Below are positions 1-5,152 of a stretch of 6,997 bases of DNA, piece by piece; position 1 is the first letter of the stretch; each line of letters opens with the position of its first letter. The notes below the pieces were generated by a model that saw nothing but the letters and a program-made list of their open reading frames with translations, did not search any database and was not told the DNA's origin. Both the position numbers and the translations under genes were made by a program. The stretch comes from JANLSO01 sp031362405 (GTDB lineage: Bacteria > Actinomycetota > Thermoleophilia > Miltoncostaeales > Miltoncostaeaceae): assembly GCA_031362405.1 (NCBI GenBank), contig JANLSO010000038.1:1-6997 (forward strand), in the 5' to 3' direction.

Positions 1-17
1 ACGACTCCACCTGCCAG

Positions 18-2207
18 GTGGTTCCGCTCGTCGACGTGCGGGCGCTCGACCGGCCCCTCGACTACCTCGTTCCGCTGGATCTCGACGATCAGATCGTCGT
101 CGGGGCGGTCGTCGCGGCGCCGTTGGGAACGCGACGGGTGGCAGGTGTGGTCGTCGGGCGAGAACCCTCACGCCACGAGGGGCGGTTGGTTTCCCTCGTC
201 GCACGGGTCGATACGCCACCAGTCGATCCCGATCTGCTTGATCTCGCCCGATGGGTGTCTCGGTACTACGCGGCCCCGCTCGTGGCCAGCCTGCGCCTCG
301 TGCTACCGCCGGGGGCCGAGGGAGCGCTACGCCGTGGTTCGGACGGTGTGTGGCGCCTCGGCACGCCATCGCGCGGGGTTCGCCAACAGCGGGTCGCCCC
401 GCACACCGAGGCGGCGAGCCGGGCGACGGGGCGTCGTGCCGAGGTTGTAGCCGCCCTACGCGCCTCGGGCGGTGTTCTGGTGGCGGCCGACCTCGCCCGC
501 CAGGCCCACACCACGCCTGAGACCCTGCGCCGGATGGCCAAGGACGGCCTGATCACCATCCAGGTCGAGGAGATCGCCGATGCCGAGGACCCAGTTCCCG
601 CATGGGCGAATGCCGCTCCCCGCGCGCCGACGTTGACCGCCGACCAACACATCGCCGTCGCAGAAATCTCCGAGCGCCTGTCCGGGAATGGGGGGGCGCT
701 CCTGATCTTCGGGGTCACCGGGTCCGGTAAGACCGAGGTCTACCTCAGGGCACTCGAGGAGGCCCGCACGAAGGGCAACGCCGCGATCCTGTTGGTACCG
801 GAGATCAGTCTCACCCCGCAGACCGTCGCCCGTCTGCGGGCCCGACTGGGCGCAGGCGTGGCCGTGTGGCATTCGGGGCTCACGCCCACCCAACGTGCTC
901 GTGAGTACGCCCGCGTGCGCGACGGTCGGGCAGACGTCGTCGTCGGAGCACGCAGCGCGATTTTCGCGCCGGTGCGCGACCTCGGCCTTGTCATCGTCGA
1001 CGAAGAGCACGACGCCTCCTACAAGCAGGACAACCTGCCGCGCTATGACGCCCGCCAGGTTGCTTTTCGCCGCGCCATGACCGCGGGCGCGACGCTGGTC
1101 TACGCCAGCGCTACTCCGCGGCCGGAGACCTGGCGGTCCCTGCCCCGGGTCTCGCTGCCGACCCGTGCCGATGGTTCGCCGCTGCCGCGCATCGAGCTGG
1201 TCGACATGCGCACTCAGCCCCCTGGCCCCGTCTCACGTCCTCTGGCCGCCGCCCTACGTGACGCCGCCGAGCGCGGCGAGCGGGCCCTGCTGCTGCTGAA
1301 CCGGCGCGGCGAGGCCCTGATGCAACTGTGCCGGTCGTGTGGGTGGATCGGGATCTGCCCCGATTGCGACGTCCCGATGGTGCTCCACCGCGGCCCGCTG
1401 CGCCTGGCCTGCCATCACTGCGGCCGCGAAGATCCCCCGCCGACGGTCTGTCCACGGTGCCGGGCGGCGGGTCTCGTGCGCAGCGGCACCGGGACCCAGG
1501 GGCTCGAGCGAGCGCTGGCCGAGATCATTCCGGATGTCCGCCTGGTGCGGATGGATGCCTCGTCGGCGCAGGAGGCCGGCGGCGTCGCAGCGCTCCTTGC
1601 CCGGTTCGCCGAGCGCGGCCCCGCCGTGCTCCTCGGAACGCAGATGGTCGCCAAGGGGCACGACCTTCCGGGCGTCACGGTGGCCGCGGTGCTTGACGCC
1701 GACGCGGGGCTACGTCAACCCGACTTTCGGTCGGAGGAGCGGGCGTTCGCGCTGGCGATCCAGGCCGCCGGCCGCGCGGGCCGGCGCGGAGAGGCCACCC
1801 GAGTGATCGTCCAGGCATGGGAGCCCGCGGGTCGGGCGATGCAACTGGCCGCCCGAGGCGCCGTCGCAGAGTTTCTCGACGGCGAGCTCGAACGACGCAA
1901 AGAGATGCAGCGGCCACCCTTCGGGCACCTTGTGCGACTGGTCATCGAGGGCCTCGACCCCGAGGCAGTGCGAACGTTCAGCCAACAGATCGGCGATGGA
2001 CTGCGTCGCGGCGACCCTGAGATCACCGTCAGCGGCCCGGCCCGACTTCATCGTGTGCGCGGGCGAACCCGGCGTTCGCTGCTCGTACGCGCCGAACGCG
2101 CCGCGGTTGCCGTCGCGGCGATCCTTCCGGTGCTCGACGCTTTCACGGACAGCCTCCAGCGCGCCGAGCTGAGGGTCGGCATTGACGTCGACCCTCAGCA
2201 AACCTAA
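18..2207 (+). CDS. priA: Primosomal protein N' (replication restart helicase PriA), start possibly upstream of window
   Basis: Superfamily 2 DNA helicase that recognises stalled forks in the cytoplasm and helps reload the replicative helicase. The N-terminal 3' DNA-binding domain (about residues 1-100, with DRPLDYLVP) is followed by a winged-helix-like stretch (about 135-185). The helicase core shows Walker A GVTGSGKT (232-239), the DEEH box (328-331) and ASATP (363-367). Eight cysteines in four pairs (438/441, 447/450, 465/468, 478/481) form the two-zinc insert. Then come GTQMVAKGHDLPG (540-552) and AGRAGR (584-589). Length 729 matches the usual 730 or so. The GTG at 18 has no Shine-Dalgarno sequence, and the frame stays open back to base 3 (DSTCQ-V), so the true start may lie before the window. 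All catalytic motifs are intact, unlike PriA of Mycobacterium and Streptomyces, which lost its helicase motifs. It ends in TAA, 1497 bases before def, a wider gap than usual. Confidence 0.96.
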   Translation: MVPLVDVRALDRPLDYLVPLDLDDQIVVGAVVAAPLGTRRVAGVVVGREPSRHEGRLVSLVARVDTPPVDPDLLDLARWVSRYYAAPLVASLRLVLPPGAEGALRRGSDGVWRLGTPSRGVRQQRVAPHTEAASRATGRRAEVVAALRASGGVLVAADLARQAHTTPETLRRMAKDGLITIQVEEIADAEDPVPAWANAAPRAPTLTADQHIAVAEISERLSGNGGALLIFGVTGSGKTEVYLRALEEARTKGNAAILLVPEISLTPQTVARLRARLGAGVAVWHSGLTPTQRAREYARVRDGRADVVVGARSAIFAPVRDLGLVIVDEEHDASYKQDNLPRYDARQVAFRRAMTAGATLVYASATPRPETWRSLPRVSLPTRADGSPLPRIELVDMRTQPPGPVSRPLAAALRDAAERGERALLLLNRRGEALMQLCRSCGWIGICPDCDVPMVLHRGPLRLACHHCGREDPPPTVCPRCRAAGLVRSGTGTQGLERALAEIIPDVRLVRMDASSAQEAGGVAALLARFAERGPAVLLGTQMVAKGHDLPGVTVAAVLDADAGLRQPDFRSEERAFALAIQAAGRAGRRGEATRVIVQAWEPAGRAMQLAARGAVAEFLDGELERRKEMQRPPFGHLVRLVIEGLDPEAVRTFSQQIGDGLRRGDPEITVSGPARLHRVRGRTRRSLLVRAERAAVAVAAILPVLDAFTDSLQRAELRVGIDVDPQQT

Positions 2208-2211
2208 GGCC

Positions 2212-2234
2212 GCTGCCGGGCACCGGACATGACA
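2212..2234 (+). repeat. Degenerate third copy of the GGTGCC/GGCACC element, directly after priA
   Basis: Five bases after the priA stop, GCTGCCGGGCACCGG followed by ACATGACA lines up with bases 2334-2356 at 18 of 23 positions and ends in the same TGACA. Only the inner core TGCC-G-GGCA (2214-2222) is still palindromic, so this looks like a decayed copy. It could be chance in GC-rich DNA, but the shared order of core plus TGACA tail argues for relatedness. Confidence 0.5.
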
Positions 2235-2256
2235 TGCGCGCAACCAAATGATGGCC

Positions 2257-2276
2257 GACCGGCGTTGCCACCGGTC
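2257..2276 (+). terminator. Possible hairpin downstream of priA
   Basis: GACCGG (2257-2262) pairs with CCGGTC (2271-2276) around an eight-base loop, 50 bases after the priA stop. There is no run of T after it, so it would be at best a weak intrinsic terminator. Hairpins of this size are common in high-GC DNA. Confidence 0.25.
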
Positions 2277-2323
2277 AGCGGTCCGCGCGGATAGCGGCTA
2301 ACAAAACGTTCTCCCGTTGCCAA

Positions 2324-2356
2324 TGTCATCACCGGTGCCTGGCACCGCTGATGACA
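2324..2356. repeat. 33-bp near-perfect palindrome (REP-like element, copy 1)
   Basis: TGTCATCACCGGTGCC (2324-2339) is the reverse complement of 2341-2356 except for one base (C at 2348), with a single T at 2340 as the centre. Sixteen-base arms are far beyond chance. The core GGTGCC-T-GGCACC is the kind of palindrome seen in REP-type intergenic repeats; I recall similar cores in several phyla, but cannot confirm that here. It lies outside genes, between the stop of priA and the stop of the - strand small gene, where it could form a hairpin in either transcript. Confidence 0.85.
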
Positions 2357-2357
2357 A

Positions 2358-2382
2358 CCGGTGCTCGGCACCGGGTGTGACA
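2358..2382. repeat. Second tandem copy of the GGTGCC/GGCACC element
   Basis: This copy starts 26 bases after the matching point of copy 1 (2332-2356) and agrees with it at 19 of 25 positions, including CCGGTGC, GGCACCG and the terminal TGACA. Its own arms, CCGGTGC (2358-2364) and GCACCGG (2368-2374), pair perfectly around TCG. The stem extends outward to 2354-2356 with 2376-2378 after one mismatch. The A of TGATGACA at the end of copy 1 is therefore shared with its stem, so the two hairpins compete. Confidence 0.8.
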
Positions 2383-2389
2383 AGAAGCC

Positions 2390-2405
2390 GGTCGGCGTGC
2401 CGACC
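2390..2405 (-). terminator. Perfect seven-bp hairpin after the small - strand gene
   Basis: GGTCGGC (2390-2396) and GCCGACC (2399-2405) are exact reverse complements with a two-base spacer. Read on the - strand, the hairpin begins seven bases past the stop of the 67-residue gene and is followed by GGCTTCTTGT, a T-enriched but imperfect tail. Position and tail fit a weak intrinsic terminator for that gene. A two-base loop would force the inner pair open. It could also be a further hairpin of the adjoining repeat cluster. Confidence 0.4.
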
Positions 2406-2412
2406 ACACCCG

Positions 2413-2616
2413 TCAGACGGCGGAGGCGGCCAGACGGAGGGTTTCGGCGGCGCGGGCGCGCTGGGGCGGGTCGGGGAGCGCTGCGACGAGGCGGTACGCC
2501 AGGGCCCGACCGATGGCGAGTTCCTCGGGTTCCTCGAGGACCGCCCGATCAAGAGGGCTCTCGATAAGCATTGCTGCGAACAGGAGACTGCGGCGGTGGG
2601 CGAGGGTGTCGAGCAT
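2413..2616 (-). CDS. Small hypothetical helical protein, 67 aa
   Basis: I do not recognise this protein. It reads MLDTLAHRRSLLFAAMLIES at the start and is rich in Leu, Ala, Arg and Glu, with two prolines (residues 49 and 51) in ALPDPPQ dividing a longer helical part from a short C-terminal helix. There is no signal peptide, convincing membrane segment or cysteine. The ATG is fixed by an in-frame TGA seven codons upstream (complement of 2635-2637). GAAAGG lies 14 bases before the ATG, a plausible but distant ribosome-binding site. The composition looks protein-like, whereas the overlapping + strand frame is Gly/Arg/Ser-rich and looks like a shadow. It diverges from the nuclease-like gene at 2795 across 178 bases and is followed by a hairpin. 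It could be an uncharacterised small regulator or partner, or a spurious reading frame. Confidence 0.5.
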   Translation of the reverse strand: MLDTLAHRRSLLFAAMLIESPLDRAVLEEPEELAIGRALAYRLVAALPDPPQRARAAETLRLAASAV

Positions 2617-2724
2617 CGGTGTCCGGTGGACCTTTCAACAGGCTGGCCGCCATCGTGGAGAGGGTCCGTGAGAGAACCCGCAGCTGGTTGTTTGGTTTCC
2701 GTGAAGACGCCCGTCACCGTCCGA

Positions 2725-2730
2725 TACTCT
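2725..2730 (+). promoter_or_regulatory. Candidate -10 element (TACTCT) for the nuclease-like gene
   Basis: TACTCT fits the TAnnnT pattern and resembles TACCCT before def and TAGCCT before the protease gene. It would start transcription near 2737, giving a leader of roughly 58 bases that includes the AGGAG site. No good -35 match lies at the expected distance, so this is tentative. Confidence 0.3.
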
Positions 2731-2780
2731 TCCCGCGCTTCATCGGGCCCTGCTCGGTGAGCCCCCCGACCCCCGTTTCC

Positions 2781-2785
2781 AGGAG
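2781..2785 (+). promoter_or_regulatory. Ribosome-binding site AGGAG deciding the start at 2795
   Basis: AGGAG ends nine bases before the ATG at 2795. It is the clearest Shine-Dalgarno sequence in the window and fixes the start of the nuclease-like gene. Confidence 0.75.
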
Positions 2786-2794
2786 CCCCCGCCC

Positions 2795-3652
2795 ATGCCG
2801 GTCCCCCGTTTGTTCGAGGCCGCCCACGAACCGCGTGAGCAGTGGGTCCACGTGCTCGCGACGCTTCTTGCCCTGGGTGGGCCCGAGACGCGTGCCGCGT
2901 TGGTCGCCGAGCTGCTCGACGACCCGATCTCCGGTACCGCCGACATGCTCGTCAGCGAGCAGCGACCGATGGGCACTGGGCCGGGAGTCGCGCTCGCCGA
3001 CATCGTCGTGCGCAGCGGCTCCGAGTGGGCTGTGGTGATCGAGTCGGACCTCGCTTTTGATGTGCCACGCGCCGATCGGCTGATCGCCAGCTACGACGCG
3101 GTTGCCGGCTCTGTCGAGCGCTGTGTGCTGATCGCGGTCACTCCCGATCGTCGGCCTCCGGCGGACATCGCGGCCATCGATGGCGGACGTGATATCCGCC
3201 ACAAGAGTTGGCTGCGCGTGCGCGACTGGGTGCAGGAGCGGCCCGAGCGCGGTGCCGCAACCGGCGTCGACCTCGCCCTTCTACGCGAGGCCGACTACTT
3301 CTTCACTCCGCGGGTCGCCGAGCTCTACCGACTCGAGTCGCTGATGCCGATGGTCGAGATCGACCTGCGCCATACGCTCGCGGCTCTGTTCTTCGACATG
3401 CACGACCTGTCGTCTGCGCCGACGATCCTGAACCCCACAGACAGCTCGGCTTTCCTGCGCTACCCCCGCACCGGCGACACCGCCGTCGAGGTCACGTTGG
3501 GAGATGGTCCGCCGCGCGTCACCCTGACCGGAGGCGACGGCGGTCCCGGCTATACCGACGGCGCGCTGGTGATCTCGGACGCCGGCACGTACACCGCCGC
3601 CCGTGCCTGGACCCAGTCAGAGGCCCGGCGTCTACTCCCGGCACGCCGATAG
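2795..3652 (+). CDS. PD-(D/E)XK nuclease-like protein with altered E-x-K motif, 285 aa
   Basis: The likely role is nuclease-related, but activity is uncertain. An N-terminal helical segment with HEPREQWVHVLATLLA (11-26) precedes the core VALADIVVRSG (65-75) and WAVVIESDLAF (78-88), then a helix DRLIASY (94-100). A strand, CVLIAV (110-115), and a Trp-containing segment, SWLRVRDWV (138-146), follow. Layout and spacing resemble PD-(D/E)XK proteins of the PDDEXK_4 type, in which D and E-x-K on neighbouring strands bind metal and a QLxxY-like helix follows. Here Asp69 and Glu83 are present, but the E-x-K lysine is Asp85. About 186-285 is a separate, Gly/Thr/Asp-rich, probably beta-rich tail I do not recognise. 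No signal peptide or membrane segment is seen, so it is probably cytoplasmic. ATG 2795 is supported by AGGAG nine bases upstream; the stop is TAG. Codon use looks like that of its neighbours. It sits between priA and def, where related genomes usually have nothing. The gene is very likely real; the family call is inference from pattern. Confidence 0.85.
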   Translation: MPVPRLFEAAHEPREQWVHVLATLLALGGPETRAALVAELLDDPISGTADMLVSEQRPMGTGPGVALADIVVRSGSEWAVVIESDLAFDVPRADRLIASYDAVAGSVERCVLIAVTPDRRPPADIAAIDGGRDIRHKSWLRVRDWVQERPERGAATGVDLALLREADYFFTPRVAELYRLESLMPMVEIDLRHTLAALFFDMHDLSSAPTILNPTDSSAFLRYPRTGDTAVEVTLGDGPPRVTLTGGDGGPGYTDGALVISDAGTYTAARAWTQSEARRLLPARR

Positions 3653-3664
3653 CGCCGTCGCTTT

Positions 3665-3683
3665 CCCTGGGCCATGTCCGGGG
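3665..3683 (+). terminator. Possible hairpin between the nuclease-like gene and def
   Basis: CCCTGG (3665-3670) can pair with CCGGGG (3678-3683), including one G-U pair, around a seven-base loop. It begins 13 bases after the TAG stop. There is no T tract, and the hairpin overlaps the region where the def -35 should lie. Confidence 0.25.
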
Positions 3684-3692
3684 CGCCGGTAG

Positions 3693-3698
3693 TACCCT
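3693..3698 (+). promoter_or_regulatory. Candidate -10 element (TACCCT) for a leaderless def transcript
   Basis: TACCCT matches TAnnnT and is separated from the def ATG by exactly six bases (TAGCTG). Transcription starting six or seven bases after a -10 would begin at or within one base of the A of ATG at 3705, giving an mRNA with no 5' leader. No Shine-Dalgarno sequence lies before this ATG, which agrees. The -35 region is weak. Confidence 0.55.
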
Positions 3699-3704
3699 TA
3701 GCTG

Positions 3705-4247
3705 ATGTCCACACGTTCCTACGCCGATTCCGAACTCGAGCAGCGCCGTCTCGCGGCGCTGGCTCAGGTGCGTCAACTTGGCGACCCCGCCCTGCGGACG
3801 CCCGCACTGCCGGTGACCGAGTTCGACGAGACCCTCCGCAACGAGATCGCTCGGATGAAGGCGATCATGGCCGACGCGCGCGGCGTGGGGCTCGCCGCGC
3901 CGCAGATCGGCGCGCTACGGCGTCTGGTGGTCGTGCTTCCCGGTGAGGACGCCGAGGCCCGGGCGCTCGTGAACCCGCGGATCAGCTGGGCCTCTGAGGA
4001 GCAGGAGACCGACGTCGAAGGCTGCCTGTCGATCGGGGAGATCATCGTCGAGGTTCCTCGCGCGGTCAGTGTCCGGGTCGAGGCCCAAGACGCTGACGGC
4101 ACGGCGATCACCCACGAGGCATCCGGCTTCGAGGCCCGCGTGATTCAGCATGAGATCGACCACCTCGACGGCATCCTGATCCTCGATCGCACGACCAAGG
4201 AGCAGCGCCGAGAGGCGCTTCGGGCTCTGCGCGACCCGGCCTCGTGA
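3705..4247 (+). CDS. def: Peptide deformylase
   Basis: Metalloenzyme that removes the formyl group from the N-terminal Met of nascent proteins at the ribosome exit. All three signature motifs are present: GVGLAAPQIG (60-69), EGCLSI (105-110, metal-binding Cys107) and QHEIDH (148-153, metal ligands His149 and His153, catalytic Glu150). At 180 residues it has the usual length, with an added charged N-terminal segment of about 20 residues (SELEQRRLAALAQ) before the usual R-x-x-GDP-x-LR opening. I recall similar extensions in Thermoleophilia deformylases. Starting at ATG 3705 keeps this extension; no later start with a ribosome-binding site is evident. The TGA stop overlaps the GTG of fmt by four bases (GTGA), so the two are almost certainly translationally coupled in one operon. 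Transcription probably begins at the TACCCT element just upstream. Confidence 0.97.
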   Translation: MSTRSYADSELEQRRLAALAQVRQLGDPALRTPALPVTEFDETLRNEIARMKAIMADARGVGLAAPQIGALRRLVVVLPGEDAEARALVNPRISWASEEQETDVEGCLSIGEIIVEVPRAVSVRVEAQDADGTAITHEASGFEARVIQHEIDHLDGILILDRTTKEQRREALRALRDPAS

Positions 4248-5152
4248 GGGTCGCCTTCGCGGGCTCACCGCGCGCCGCCGCGATCGTCCTCGGTCACCTG
4301 AACGCGTCACCGCACGAGGTGGCCCTGGTCATCTCTCAGCCCGACCGACCTCGAGGGCGCGGAGGGAAGGTCATCTCGACATCCGTCGCGGAAAAGGCGC
4401 GGGAGCTGGGGATACCTGTCGTCCTCCCCGCAACGATCAACGCCGACGAAGTGCTCGACCAGCTGCGTGAGGCCCAGGTCGGTGCCCTCTGTGTGGTGGC
4501 GTTCGGTCAGATCCTGCGCCAACCTCTCCTGTCGGAGTGGATGTGCATCAACGTCCATTACTCCCTGCTTCCGGCGTACCGTGGGGCCGCCCCGGTAGAG
4601 CGCGCGATCATGGATGGCCGTACCGAGACGGGCGTGACCATCATGCGGATGGACGCCGGTCTCGATACCGGGCCGATCATCTCGATCACTCCGACCCCGA
4701 TCGCGCCCGACGACGATGCAGGTCAGCTTCTCGAACGGCTCAGCGACCTCGGAGGGCCCGCACTGATCTCAGCCTTGGATGAGCTCGATGCCGGCCGGCT
4801 TGCGCCACGACCACAACCTGAGGATGGCGTCACCATGGCCCCGAAGATCACCGACGCCGACCGGGCGCTCGACCCTGCCCGACCGGCGTCCGAGCTGGCC
4901 GACCGGGTGCGCGCCCTGTCGCCTCACATCGGCGCCCAGCTGAAGATCGATCGCGAGGTTTTCAAGGTCTGGCGGGCCGTCGCTCACGACACCCCGATGG
5001 CCGCCGGCCTCGACATGGTCGATGGGCGCCTCATGCTGGCCGCCGGCGACGGGGCGCTCGAGATCGTCGAGCTGCAGCCCCCCGGGCGCGCACGCATGGC
5101 GGCGACCGCCTTTGTGCGTGGGTGGCGCGGCTCGCTCGAGGTGACCGTATGA
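4244..5152 (+). CDS. fmt: Methionyl-tRNA formyltransferase
   Basis: Transfers a formyl group from 10-formyltetrahydrofolate to Met-tRNA of the initiator type, the step whose product Def later reverses on proteins. The N-terminal Rossmann-like catalytic domain (about 1-200) starts with RVAFAGSPRAA, has SQPDRPRGRG (31-40), and carries the catalytic trio as INVHYSLLP (Asn103, His105) and GLDTG (Asp141), matching Asn106, His108 and Asp144 of the E. coli enzyme. The C-terminal tRNA-binding domain (about 205-302) follows, with the usual MAPKI linker at 198-202 and LQPPGRARM near 277-285. Length 302 is normal to slightly short. The GTG start shares bases with the def stop and has no Shine-Dalgarno sequence, so coupling to def translation is the probable way it is read. 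Its TGA overlaps the rsmB ATG. Tyr106 follows the catalytic histidine where many homologues have Gly, Ala or Pro; aromatic residues occur there in other actinobacteria. Confidence 0.97.
   Translation: MRVAFAGSPRAAAIVLGHLNASPHEVALVISQPDRPRGRGGKVISTSVAEKARELGIPVVLPATINADEVLDQLREAQVGALCVVAFGQILRQPLLSEWMCINVHYSLLPAYRGAAPVERAIMDGRTETGVTIMRMDAGLDTGPIISITPTPIAPDDDAGQLLERLSDLGGPALISALDELDAGRLAPRPQPEDGVTMAPKITDADRALDPARPASELADRVRALSPHIGAQLKIDREVFKVWRAVAHDTPMAAGLDMVDGRLMLAAGDGALEIVELQPPGRARMAATAFVRGWRGSLEVTV
5138..5143 (+). promoter_or_regulatory. Ribosome-binding site GAGGTG deciding the rsmB start
   Basis: GAGGTG, inside the last codons of fmt, ends five bases before ATG 5149. It supports that ATG over the in-frame GTG at 5122, which would add nine residues and has no such site. 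Confidence 0.65.

Larger units (their letters stand above)
2617..2794. other. Divergent intergenic region between the small gene and the nuclease-like gene
   Basis: These 178 bases separate two head-to-head genes and must hold the starts of both transcripts if both are real. The stretch 2685-2700 is locally T-rich against a GC-rich background. I see a candidate -10 for the + strand gene at 2725-2730 and a ribosome-binding site at 2781-2785, but no convincing -10 for the - strand gene and no clear operator palindrome. Confidence 0.5.

Noticed and set aside
2324..2382. CRISPR array
   Set aside because: The units are palindromic, only two are tandem at 26-base spacing, and there are no distinct spacers between conserved repeats and no cas gene.
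2208..2412. Remnant of an insertion sequence
   Set aside because: I find no transposase fragment and no target duplication. The palindromes are better explained as REP-type repeats.
2317..2760. A 147-residue open frame on the + strand
   Set aside because: It starts inside the palindromic repeat, has no ribosome-binding site, is Gly/Arg/Ser-rich and runs antisense to the more protein-like 67-residue frame. Long chance frames are expected at this GC content.
5122..5148. An upstream GTG start for rsmB adding nine residues
   Set aside because: ATG 5149 overlaps the fmt stop in an ATGA and has GAGGTG at a good distance. The GTG has neither.
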